Part shown: piece by piece, positions 1 to 5,253 of the stretch
Position numbering within the stretch: the first letter of the stretch is position 1
Layout of the letters: the number at the start of each line of letters is the position of its first letter
Assembly (NCBI GenBank): GCA_017853455.1
Contig: JAFMJM010000185.1
Location: 1-5,253 of the forward strand
DNA length: 5,253 nucleotides
Source: Acidimicrobiia bacterium
GTDB lineage: Bacteria > Actinomycetota > Acidimicrobiia > IMCC26256 > PALSA-555
Direction of reading: 5' to 3'
Notes under the pieces: model-generated
The model's input: only the letters and a program-made list of their open reading frames with translations
Databases searched by the model: none
Told to the model about the DNA's origin: nothing
Made by a program: the position numbers and the translations under genes

Positions 1-93
1 GTTGAGCCGGTCGGGGCGGGCGAGCGTCAGGGTGGCGACGTGGCCCTCGACCGCATACCGGATGGTCTCGAACGACGGGATCTCGGTGCTCAC
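1..93 (-). CDS. Enoyl-CoA hydratase/crotonase-family protein, N-terminal fragment
   Basis: Only the first 31 residues are in the window; the gene runs off the left edge. The reading frame starts with GTG at 93-91 and gives a short leader followed by YAVEGHVATLTLARPDRLN (about residues 13-31). This is the typical N-terminal beta-hairpin of crotonase-superfamily proteins, where a V..hVA.LTLnRP..LNA pattern precedes the CoA-binding region. The family usually hydrates 2-enoyl-CoA in fatty-acid or amino-acid breakdown, but it also includes isomerases, dehydrogenases and hydrolases, so the reaction cannot be fixed from this piece. The oxyanion-hole segments and catalytic glutamates lie outside the window. 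The start is supported by a GGGAGGA ribosome-binding site just upstream. It lies 23 bases after the alpha/beta hydrolase stop on the same strand, so co-transcription is likely. Confidence 0.75.
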   Translation of the reverse strand, partial: MSTEIPSFETIRYAVEGHVATLTLARPDRLN

Positions 94-96
94 GGG

Positions 97-103
97 TCCT
101 CCC
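97..103 (-). promoter_or_regulatory. Ribosome-binding site of the crotonase-family gene
   Basis: On the minus strand GGGAGGA (103 to 97) lies just before the GTG at 93; the GGAGG core is 4 bases from the start codon. It is the clearest Shine-Dalgarno sequence in the minus-strand set. It decides the start of the truncated crotonase gene, and suggests this gene is initiated independently although it sits in an apparent operon. Confidence 0.7.
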
Positions 104-116
104 GGGTCGGGGACGG

Positions 117-755
117 TCACAGGCCTTCGACGAAGGCCACGGTCGCGGCGGCCGCGGTGGCCAGGTCGTCGGCGAGGCTACGGCCACTCGACTTGAGGGG
201 CTTGAAGCCGTGGTCGGCGGTCTCGAGCCAGCACCACGACACCGGCGCCGGGATCTTCGTCGCCGATGCGGTCAGGCCCTCGACCGAAGCCAGCGAGTCG
301 CGGGTGCCGCTCACGAACAGGGTCGGCACGGTGATCCGCGGGAAGTGCTCGTCGCGGATCTTCTCGGGCTTCCCGGCCGCGTGGAGCGGGTAGCCGAGCA
401 GCGCCAGGCCGAGCACCGGCACCGGGTCGACCTCGGCGCTGACCACCATCGAGCAGTAGCGCCCGCCCATCGACCGTCCGCCGACCACGAGCCGCTCGGT
501 CGGCAGTCCGGTGCGGGCCGCCAGCTCCGCGATCGCCGCCCGGGTGCCCTCGAACAGCACCGGCGGACGGTCGGGTCGGCCGCGCCCCTCGTCGCGGTAG
601 GGGTAGTTGAACCGCAGCGACGGGATCCCGGCGTCGGCGAGCGCGTCGGTGACGACGGTCAGCGCGGGTGCGGTGCAGTCGGTCCCGGCGCCGTGGGCGA
701 GGAGCACCGCCCGGTCGGCACCCCGGGTCGGCCCCTGGAAGGCGAAGGTGGTCAC
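117..755 (-). CDS. Small alpha/beta hydrolase, KANL3/TEX30-like (dienelactone-hydrolase fold)
   Basis: This 212-residue single-domain alpha/beta hydrolase probably acts in the cytoplasm, since no signal peptide or membrane segment is visible. Motifs in order are HGAG (residues 21-24, oxyanion-hole loop), FNYPYRDEGR (49-58), the nucleophile elbow GGRSMGG (92-98, Ser95), GYPLHAAGKPEKIRDEH (121-137), GTRDS (150-154, probable catalytic Asp153) and ADHGF (180-184, His182). The FNYPY, GRSMGGR and GYPLH..GKP signature is typical of the bacterial proteins related to the alpha/beta domain of KANL3 and TEX30 (Abhydrolase_11 type). Their substrates are mostly unknown; esterase or thioesterase activity is a guess. 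The length fits the family, so it looks complete. The GTG start overlaps the peptidase stop as GTGA (755-752), which implies translational coupling; no strong Shine-Dalgarno is seen upstream. The same frame stays open far upstream, but that stretch is antisense-like, low-complexity Arg/Gly/Pro sequence inside the peptidase gene. Confidence 0.86.
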   Translation of the reverse strand: MTTFAFQGPTRGADRAVLLAHGAGTDCTAPALTVVTDALADAGIPSLRFNYPYRDEGRGRPDRPPVLFEGTRAAIAELAARTGLPTERLVVGGRSMGGRYCSMVVSAEVDPVPVLGLALLGYPLHAAGKPEKIRDEHFPRITVPTLFVSGTRDSLASVEGLTASATKIPAPVSWCWLETADHGFKPLKSSGRSLADDLATAAAATVAFVEGL

Positions 756-2608
756 GACCGCACCGTACGCCCGAGGAAGTCGAGGGTGCGGGCGACGGCG
801 TCGAGCACCGAGGCCGGCGACCGCCAGCCGTGCCCCTCGCCGGGGTACACGTGGGCCTCGACCGCGCCCCCCGCCCGGCGCACGGCGTCGACGAACGCCG
901 CGGTCTGCGCCGCCGGCACGACCGGGTCGTCGGCGCCCTGCAGCACGAGCAGCGGCACGACGAACCGGTCGGCGTGCGCCACCGGGGAGCGGTCGCGGTA
1001 GCGCGCGGCGGCGCCGGGCAACGGACCGACGAGGTGGTCGAGCGCATGGGCCTCGAAGCGGTGGGTGGTCGCCGCCAGGGCGCGCAGATCGGTGACCGGG
1101 TACTGGGTGACGACGGCCCGCACGAGGTCGGGCGCCGCGAGCGCGACCAGGAGCGCCGTGAACCCGCCGGCGCTGCCACCGCCGACCGCGATGCGGCGCG
1201 GGTCGGCGGTGCCGTCGGCGATCCACGCCCGGATGCCCGCCACCACGTCGGCGACGTCGGTCTCGCCCCAGCCACCGGCGAGCGCCTGGGTGAAGGCGCG
1301 ACCCCGACCGGTCGAGCCGCGCGGGTCGGGCCGGAGCACGGTCCAGCCCGCCGCGACCAGCGTCTGGACGCGCGGACCCCACTCGACGACGGCCTGGTCG
1401 GTCGGACCACCGTGCACGTCGACGAGCAGCGGCCGGGTCGGGTCGGCCGGGCCGTAGCGCAGACCGCGGATCTCGGTGCCGTCGTCGGCGCGCCAGGCCA
1501 CGACGGACGGCTCCACCGGGTCGACGGCGTCGGCCGCGGTGGCGCCGGGCGCGCGGACGAGGACCGTGCGTCCGTCGCCGTCGGGGTCGAGCACGGTGAC
1601 GGCGGGCACGGTGCGCGCCCCCGAGCGCACGCACAGGATGCCCTCGGGCCCCCAGTCGAGGTGGTGGTGCCACCCGCGGGAGCGCTCGTGCACGGCCCCG
1701 TCGGCGAGCCGGTCGGACCGGGCCACCACGAGCCGACCGAACCCGTCCTCGTCGCGGCACCAGGCCAGCCGGGTGCCGTCGGGCGACCAGGCGTACGAGC
1801 GTTGCCCCGGACCCCAGGTGGGCTGGGCGTGCTCGTGGTCGTCCGGCGACGCGATCCGACCACCCCCCGGGCCCGACCCGCCGACGCCCGTGACCTGCAG
1901 GGTCATCCACCCGTCGCGGTCCGACACGAAGGCCAGCCGCGCCGGACCGGCCGGCGCGAACCGGGGCTGGCCGACCGCCTCGGTCGGCCCACCGGCCACG
2001 ACCGTCCGCTCGGATCCGTCCGGCCGGGCCACCACGATGCGCGAGCCGTCCCAGGGCATCGCCGGGGCGTCCCACTCGTGCCAGGCGAGCCACGCGCCGT
2101 CGGGCGACCAGACCGGGTCGAAGGCCCAGTCGGCTCCCCCCGACACCAGCCGCGCCGGTCCGCCGCCGTCGAACGGGGCGACCGCGATCCCGCAGGCGTC
2201 GGCGGTCTCGTCGACGAAGGCCACCCGGTCACCGTGCACCGCCGGGGCGATGGCGCGACCCCGCCCGGCGAGGGCCGACCGCTCGGCGCCCGTCGGGTCG
2301 AGGCACCGCAGCACGCCCTCGGCGTCGGCGACCACCGCCCCGTCGTCGGCCGGGCACCAGGCGCCGCCCCGGGTGGTGGCCACGGGCGGCCCGCCGGCCG
2401 TGAGGGGCCCGGCGGCGCCGACCAGGTCGGCCCGGCCGCCGGCGGCGGCCACCCAGGCCGGGCCGGACGCCGTCCAGCGGGGGTCGGCCACGGTCCCGAG
2501 CCCGGCCAGGACCGCACCCCAGGCCCGCACCGGCCCGGGGAGTTCCCGGAGGGCCGGGAGGTCGGCCGGAGCGGTCGGAGCGGCGGGGTCGCGGGGTTCG
2601 GGGGCCAC
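752..2608 (-). CDS. S9-family serine peptidase (prolyl oligopeptidase / acylaminoacyl-peptidase type)
   Basis: This 618-residue protein has the two-part S9 architecture. Residues about 40-350 form a probable beta-propeller with recurring W-x-P-x-G strands: DPRWTASG (42-49), DPVWSPDGAWLAW (164-176), AWSPDGTRLAW (273-283) and LDWGPEG (317-323). Residues about 370-618 form the alpha/beta-hydrolase catalytic domain, with the oxyanion motif HGGP (399-402), nucleophile elbow GGGSAGG (476-482, Ser479), QGADDPVVP (557-565, probable catalytic Asp561) and GEGHGW (590-595, His593). The family cleaves short peptides or removes acylated N-terminal residues, with the propeller excluding folded proteins. 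All triad residues are present and the length is normal. No signal peptide is visible, so it is likely cytoplasmic. The GTG start at 2608 has no Shine-Dalgarno, but a TAGCCT box ends 6 bases before it, fitting a leaderless mRNA. Its stop overlaps the next hydrolase gene. Exact peptide specificity (dipeptidyl, acylaminoacyl or oligopeptidase) cannot be told. Confidence 0.93.
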   Translation of the reverse strand: MAPEPRDPAAPTAPADLPALRELPGPVRAWGAVLAGLGTVADPRWTASGPAWVAAAGGRADLVGAAGPLTAGGPPVATTRGGAWCPADDGAVVADAEGVLRCLDPTGAERSALAGRGRAIAPAVHGDRVAFVDETADACGIAVAPFDGGGPARLVSGGADWAFDPVWSPDGAWLAWHEWDAPAMPWDGSRIVVARPDGSERTVVAGGPTEAVGQPRFAPAGPARLAFVSDRDGWMTLQVTGVGGSGPGGGRIASPDDHEHAQPTWGPGQRSYAWSPDGTRLAWCRDEDGFGRLVVARSDRLADGAVHERSRGWHHHLDWGPEGILCVRSGARTVPAVTVLDPDGDGRTVLVRAPGATAADAVDPVEPSVVAWRADDGTEIRGLRYGPADPTRPLLVDVHGGPTDQAVVEWGPRVQTLVAAGWTVLRPDPRGSTGRGRAFTQALAGGWGETDVADVVAGIRAWIADGTADPRRIAVGGGSAGGFTALLVALAAPDLVRAVVTQYPVTDLRALAATTHRFEAHALDHLVGPLPGAAARYRDRSPVAHADRFVVPLLVLQGADDPVVPAAQTAAFVDAVRRAGGAVEAHVYPGEGHGWRSPASVLDAVARTLDFLGRTVRS

Positions 2609-2614
2609 CGGCCG

Positions 2615-2620
2615 AGGCTA
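2615..2620 (-). promoter_or_regulatory. Candidate -10 box of the S9 peptidase operon
   Basis: The minus strand reads TAGCCT from 2620 to 2615, a TANNNT hexamer typical of actinobacterial sigma-70 -10 elements. The seventh base downstream is the G of the GTG start at 2608, so transcription would begin at or next to the start codon (leaderless). There is no recognisable TTGACA-like -35 and no ribosome-binding site, which agrees with this reading. It is a pattern match only. Confidence 0.5.
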
Positions 2621-2672
2621 GGTCCGCCGTCCCGGCCCCGGCCGACCGCGGGCGGAGCGGCCCCGGCAGGCC

Positions 2673-2689
2673 CCGGAGGAGCCCTCCGG
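2673..2689. repeat. 7-base perfect inverted repeat, possible operator
   Basis: CCGGAGG (2673-2679) and CCTCCGG (2683-2689) are exact reverse complements separated by AGC. The repeat lies 9 bases upstream of the TAGCCT box for the glycosyltransferase set, overlapping where a -35 element would be (about 2676-2681). It could be a repressor or activator site. In DNA this GC-rich a 7-base palindrome can also arise by chance, and no regulator gene is in the window. Confidence 0.3.
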
Positions 2690-2698
2690 CCCGGCGAT

Positions 2699-2704
2699 TA
2701 GCCT
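2699..2704 (+). promoter_or_regulatory. Candidate -10 box of the glycosyltransferase operon
   Basis: TAGCCT at 2699-2704 matches the TANNNT pattern and is the same hexamer as on the divergent side. Nine bases separate it from the ATG at 2714, so the predicted transcript would start at or within a few bases of that ATG. This supports the ATG over the downstream in-frame GTG at codon 12. A GGAA at 2705-2708 is only a weak Shine-Dalgarno match and may not be transcribed. Confidence 0.5.
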
Positions 2705-2713
2705 GGAACGCCC

Positions 2714-4060
2714 ATGTCTGTGCCCCCCGCCCCCATCTCCGGCCCCGTGCCGACCGCGCCCCCGGCCGACGACGCACCCCTGCGGATCGCCTGGCTGATC
2801 TACCGCGGCAACCCGCACTGCGGCGGCCAGGGCGTCTACACCCACTACCTCGCCAAGGAGGTGGCGGCCCTCGGCCACGACGTCACCGTCTTCGCCGGCC
2901 AGCCCTGGCCCGAGCTGCACGACCCGTCGCAGCTGGTCAAGGTGCCGGGGCTCGACCTCTACCGGTCGACGCACCCGTTCCGGGTGCCGTGGCCCCACGA
3001 GATCCGCGACACCGTCGACCTGCGCGAGTTCCTGCTGATGTGCGGCGCCGGGTTCCCCGAGCCGTACACCTTCTCCCTGCGGGTCCGGAAGCTCCTCCGG
3101 GGTCGGCGGGCCGACTTCGACCTCGTGCACGACAACCAGTGCCTGGGCAGTGGCCTCGTCCCGATGATGGAGGAGGACGGCTGGCCGGTCATGGCCACGC
3201 TGCACCACCCCATCACCGTCGACCGCGACCTCGACCTCCAGCACACCACCAGCCGCCTGCGCAAGCTCACCCTGCGCCGCTGGTACGGCTTCCTCGGCAT
3301 GCAGATGGAGGTGGCCCGGCAGATCCCCCGGATCATCACCGTCTCCGAGTCGTCGAAGCGCGACATCTCCGCGCAGATGGGCGTGGCGGCCGACCGGCTC
3401 CACATCGTGCCCGTGGGCGTCGACCCGGCGATCTTCCGCCCGCTCCCCCACATCGCCCGCGTGCCCGGCCGGCTCATGACCACCGCCAGCGCCGACGTGC
3501 CGATGAAGGGGCTCGCCCCGCTGCTCGAGGCGCTGGCCAAGGTCCGGACCGAGCGTCCCGACGCCCACCTCGTCATCATCGGCCGCGCCAAGGAGCGCTC
3601 CAAGATCCCCGCCCTCATCGACCGGCTCGGCCTCACCGACGCCGTGCAGTTCGTGTCGGGGGTCACGACCGAGCGCATCGTCGAGCTCTACGCCGAGGCC
3701 GAGGTGGCCTGCGTGCCGTCGCTCTACGAGGGCTTCTCCCTCCCGGCGGTCGAGGCGATGGCCTGCGGCGTGCCGGTCGTCGCCACCACCGGCGGCGCGG
3801 TCCCCGAGGTCGTCGGCACCGACGGCGAGACCGGGCTGCTCGTCCCGCCCGGCGACCCGTCGGCACTGTCGGCCGGCATCCTGCGCGCGCTGGGCGACGC
3901 CGACCTCCGGGCGCGCATCGGCGCCGCGGGACGCGAGCGGGCGCTGTCGAAGTTCACCTGGCACCAGAGCGCCGTGGGCACCGTCGAGCAGTGGCGGATC
4001 ATGCTCGAGGACCACTACCGCGCCGCCACCACCGGCACCACGAGCACCCGGAGCGCCTGA
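2714..4060 (+). CDS. GT4-family (GT-B fold) glycosyltransferase
   Basis: This 448-residue retaining-type glycosyltransferase transfers a sugar from a nucleotide-activated donor to an acceptor that cannot be identified here. The N-terminal Rossmann domain begins at LRIAWLIYRG (23-32), with the acceptor-side glycine loop CGGQGVYTHYLAKEVA (36-51), then DFDLVHDNQ (134-142) and ATLHHPIT (161-168). The hinge region has ITVSESSKRDI (208-218) and VPVGVDPAIFRP (232-243). The donor domain has ASADVPMKGL (258-267, Lys265), LVIIG (286-290) and the EX7E motif EGFSLPAVE (339-347; Glu339, Glu347), followed by CGVPVVAT (351-358) and GLLVPPGDP (374-382). No membrane segment is visible, so it is cytosolic or peripheral. 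Residues 1-22 are a Pro/Ala-rich tail before the first strand. From memory the sequence resembles the actinobacterial group containing M. tuberculosis Rv0225; this is unchecked. It is the first gene of a set whose members overlap by one base. Confidence 0.93.
   Translation: MSVPPAPISGPVPTAPPADDAPLRIAWLIYRGNPHCGGQGVYTHYLAKEVAALGHDVTVFAGQPWPELHDPSQLVKVPGLDLYRSTHPFRVPWPHEIRDTVDLREFLLMCGAGFPEPYTFSLRVRKLLRGRRADFDLVHDNQCLGSGLVPMMEEDGWPVMATLHHPITVDRDLDLQHTTSRLRKLTLRRWYGFLGMQMEVARQIPRIITVSESSKRDISAQMGVAADRLHIVPVGVDPAIFRPLPHIARVPGRLMTTASADVPMKGLAPLLEALAKVRTERPDAHLVIIGRAKERSKIPALIDRLGLTDAVQFVSGVTTERIVELYAEAEVACVPSLYEGFSLPAVEAMACGVPVVATTGGAVPEVVGTDGETGLLVPPGDPSALSAGILRALGDADLRARIGAAGRERALSKFTWHQSAVGTVEQWRIMLEDHYRAATTGTTSTRSA
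4050..4053 (+). promoter_or_regulatory. Ribosome-binding site of the methyltransferase
   Basis: GGAG at 4050-4053, inside the last codons of the glycosyltransferase, is 6 bases from the ATG at 4060. Together with the TGATG stop-start overlap it fixes the methyltransferase start. The same frame is open much further upstream, but only as a shadow of the glycosyltransferase gene. Confidence 0.6.
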
Positions 4061-4773
4061 TGCTGACCGTCGACTTCGACCGCCTCGGCCTGCGCGACGG
4101 CGACCGCATCCTCGACATGGGCTGCGGCGGCGGACGGCACGCCTACGAGGCCTGGCGCCGGGGCGCGACCGTCGTCGCCCTCGACCTCGACGAGCAGGAG
4201 CTCAAGGGGGTCGGCTACGTCGTCGGCACCATGGACGACGCCGGCGAGCTCCCCCACGGGCCGGTCGGCGGCCCGGTGCGCGGCAACGCCCTGCAGCTGC
4301 CGTTCGCCGACGGCACCTTCGACCGCATCGTGACCTCCGAGGTCCTCGAGCACGTCTGGGACGACCGGGGTGCCATCCGTGAGCTGGTCCGGGTGCTGCG
4401 CCCGGGTGGCCGCATGGCCGTGACCGTCCCGACCCGCTGGCCCGAGCGGGTGTCGTGGGGCCTCAACTGGCGGTACCACGACCAGCCCGGCGGGCACGTG
4501 CGCATCTACCGCCAGCACGAGCTCGAGGAGCGCCTCGAGGCGTCCGGCCTCTACCTGCGCGGCTCCCACCACGCCCACGCGCTGCACTCGCCCTACTGGT
4601 GGCTCAAGTGCGCCGTCGGGCTCGACCGGCCCGACCACCCGCTGGTGCGGCGCTACCACGACCTCCTCACGTACCAGATCGTCAAGGGCCCCCGCTGGCT
4701 GCACCGCACCGAGGCGGCCCTCAACCCGGTGCTCGGCAAGAGCCTCGTCGTCTACACCGAGAAGGTCGCCTGA
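4060..4773 (+). CDS. Class I SAM-dependent methyltransferase (methyltransferase type 11-like)
   Basis: This 237-residue Rossmann-fold methyltransferase uses S-adenosylmethionine. Motif I is ILDMGCGGGRHA (17-28), the SAM glycine loop. The strand-2 acidic end is VVALDLDE (38-45), with Asp42 or Asp44 the likely ribose ligand. NALQLPFADGTFDRI (76-90) follows, where the residues after NA normally contact adenine. SEVLEHV (93-99) is motif post-II and VLRPGGRMAVTVP (112-124) is motif III. The C-terminal part (about 134-215) is rich in Trp, Tyr and His, including NWRYHDQPGGHVRIY and HSPYWWLKCAVG, and probably shapes the acceptor site; the methylated group cannot be deduced. The ATG shares its A with the glycosyltransferase TGA, and the gene's own TGA shares its A with the next ATG. 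This suggests coupled translation and a common pathway: the acceptor may be the glycosylated product or its lipid or sugar precursor (inference). Confidence 0.92.
   Translation: MLTVDFDRLGLRDGDRILDMGCGGGRHAYEAWRRGATVVALDLDEQELKGVGYVVGTMDDAGELPHGPVGGPVRGNALQLPFADGTFDRIVTSEVLEHVWDDRGAIRELVRVLRPGGRMAVTVPTRWPERVSWGLNWRYHDQPGGHVRIYRQHELEERLEASGLYLRGSHHAHALHSPYWWLKCAVGLDRPDHPLVRRYHDLLTYQIVKGPRWLHRTEAALNPVLGKSLVVYTEKVA
4759..4765 (+). promoter_or_regulatory. Ribosome-binding site of the toroid-protein gene
   Basis: GAGAAGG at 4759-4765 lies 7 bases before the ATG at 4773, within the last codons of the methyltransferase. With the TGATG overlap, it supports that ATG over the in-frame GTG at codons 4, 6 and 12 and the ATG at codon 13. 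Confidence 0.6.
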
Positions 4774-5253
4774 TGCCCCGCGTGCACGTGCCCGAGGTCC
4801 CCGGCGTGATGAGCGCCGCCGACGTGGCCGAGACCTGCGACGCCATCGCCGCGGTCCAGGAGCCCGACGGCAACATCCCCTGGTTCCCGGGCCACCACAC
4901 CGACCCGTGGAACCTGGTCGAGGCGGCCATGGCCCTCGACGTGGGCGGGCACACCGCCGCCGCCGAGCGGGCCTACGAGTGGCTGCGCACGATGCAGCGA
5001 CCCGACGGCCTGTGGCACGCCTACTCGGTGGGTCGCGAGATCTCCGACCCCACCCTCGACACCAACATCACCGGCTACATCGCCAACGGCGTGTGGCACC
5101 ACTACCTCACCACCGGCGACACCGCGTTCCTCGAGGAGTTCTGGGCCGTGGTCGAGCCGGCCATCGACGCCGTGCTCGCCCACCAGACCGACTCCGGTGA
5201 GATCGCCTGGCGCGGCGACGACCCCGCCGACGGCGCGCTGCTCACCGGCTCGT
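4773..5253 (+). CDS. (alpha/alpha)-toroid protein, prenyltransferase/terpenoid cyclase-like, N-terminal fragment
   Basis: The frame is open from the ATG at 4773 to the right edge, giving 160 residues of a longer protein. It shows spaced repeats resembling the QW-type turns of alpha/alpha toroids: QEPDGNIPWF (29-38), LRTMQRPDGLW (71-81) and AHQTDSGEIAW (136-146). Each follows a helical stretch, such as DPWNLVEAAMALDVGGHTAAAERAYEWL (44-71) and TNITGYIANGVWHHYLTTGDTAFLEEFWAVVEPAIDAVL (97-135). Such folds occur in terpenoid cyclases and protein prenyltransferase beta subunits, and also in glucoamylase-like and other (alpha/alpha)6 glycoside hydrolases; the YLTTGD..FLEEFW segment looks glycosidase-like. 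Databases often call such actinobacterial proteins prenyltransferase, but the fragment shows no DXDD motif or metal site that would prove it. No signal peptide is seen. Linkage to a glycosyltransferase and a methyltransferase suggests action on a sugar or polyprenyl-linked product, which is inference. Confidence 0.7.
   Translation, partial: MPRVHVPEVPGVMSAADVAETCDAIAAVQEPDGNIPWFPGHHTDPWNLVEAAMALDVGGHTAAAERAYEWLRTMQRPDGLWHAYSVGREISDPTLDTNITGYIANGVWHHYLTTGDTAFLEEFWAVVEPAIDAVLAHQTDSGEIAWRGDDPADGALLTGS

Larger units (their letters stand above)
2609..2713. promoter_or_regulatory. Divergent intergenic promoter region
   Basis: These 105 non-coding bases separate the start codons of the divergent peptidase and glycosyltransferase genes, and must hold the promoters of both sets unless one is read from outside. 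Each side has a TAGCCT hexamer close to its start codon. The middle is an almost pure G/C tract of GGCCCCGG-like runs, and a perfect inverted repeat lies at 2673-2689. No small ORF, RNA gene or terminator could be recognised here. Confidence 0.65.

Noticed and set aside
756..2093. Possible fusion extending the small alpha/beta hydrolase upstream to 658 residues in one frame.
   Set aside because: The upstream part is low-complexity Arg/Gly-rich sequence in a different frame inside the peptidase gene. The conserved hydrolase domain begins right at the GTG at 755, in the usual GTGA overlap.
2673..2689. The inverted repeat as an intrinsic terminator.
   Set aside because: There is no T-run on either side, the stem is only 7 bases, and it lies between divergent starts where no transcript should end.
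668..2701. A 677-codon open frame on the plus strand, antisense to the peptidase and hydrolase genes.
   Set aside because: The translation is Arg/Gly/Pro/Ala-rich with no recognisable domain, as expected when stop codons are rare in GC-rich DNA. The opposite strand has full S9 and alpha/beta-hydrolase motifs with intact triads.
2618..4015. A 465-codon minus-strand open frame antisense to the glycosyltransferase.
   Set aside because: It is rich in His, Asp, Val, Gly and Arg with no domain, while the plus strand encodes a complete GT4 enzyme with the EX7E motif. It is a composition shadow.
2989..4059. N-terminal extension of the methyltransferase in the same frame.
   Set aside because: The stretch is the alternate frame of the glycosyltransferase, Arg/Pro/His-rich without a domain. 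The ATG at 4060 has a ribosome-binding site and precedes the SAM motif at normal spacing.
4015..4704. A 229-codon minus-strand open frame antisense to the methyltransferase, and similar frames under the toroid gene.
   Set aside because: No motif is visible, and the plus strand carries all class I methyltransferase motifs joined to its neighbours by one-base overlaps.

Overview
The window is visibly very GC-rich, with codon third positions almost all G or C. GTG starts are common, genes overlap by a few bases, and TANNNT -10 boxes sit right against start codons. This points to a high-GC actinobacterium, possibly an Acidimicrobiia-like lineage. The taxonomic placement is inference from composition and gene style; there is no rRNA or other marker in the window.

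The layout is two divergent gene sets around a 105-base intergenic region (2609-2713). On the minus strand, reading leftward, are an S9-family serine peptidase (prolyl oligopeptidase/acylaminoacyl-peptidase type, 752-2608), a small alpha/beta hydrolase of the KANL3/TEX30-like group (117-755), and the first 31 residues of a crotonase/enoyl-CoA hydratase-family protein (1-93) cut by the window edge. The peptidase and hydrolase overlap by 4 bases (GTGA); 23 bases with a good ribosome-binding site separate the hydrolase from the crotonase gene. These three look like one transcription unit with general catabolic or detoxifying functions.

On the plus strand are a GT4 glycosyltransferase (2714-4060), a class I SAM-dependent methyltransferase (4060-4773), and the N-terminal 160 residues of an (alpha/alpha)-toroid protein, of the kind usually labelled prenyltransferase/terpenoid cyclase-like (4773 to window end). 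Each junction is a TGATG one-base overlap, so translation is probably coupled and the three products probably act in one pathway. A reasonable inference is synthesis and methylation of a glycoconjugate, such as a glycolipid or modified oligosaccharide; the substrate cannot be read from the sequence.

The intergenic region carries a TAGCCT box just upstream of each divergent start, consistent with back-to-back promoters and leaderless or nearly leaderless mRNAs. It also holds a perfect 7-base inverted repeat near the expected -35 region of the glycosyltransferase promoter. I found no RNA genes, CRISPR, insertion sequences, attachment sites or convincing terminators. The most interesting item is the tightly overlapped glycosyltransferase-methyltransferase-toroid set, whose pathway I cannot name.
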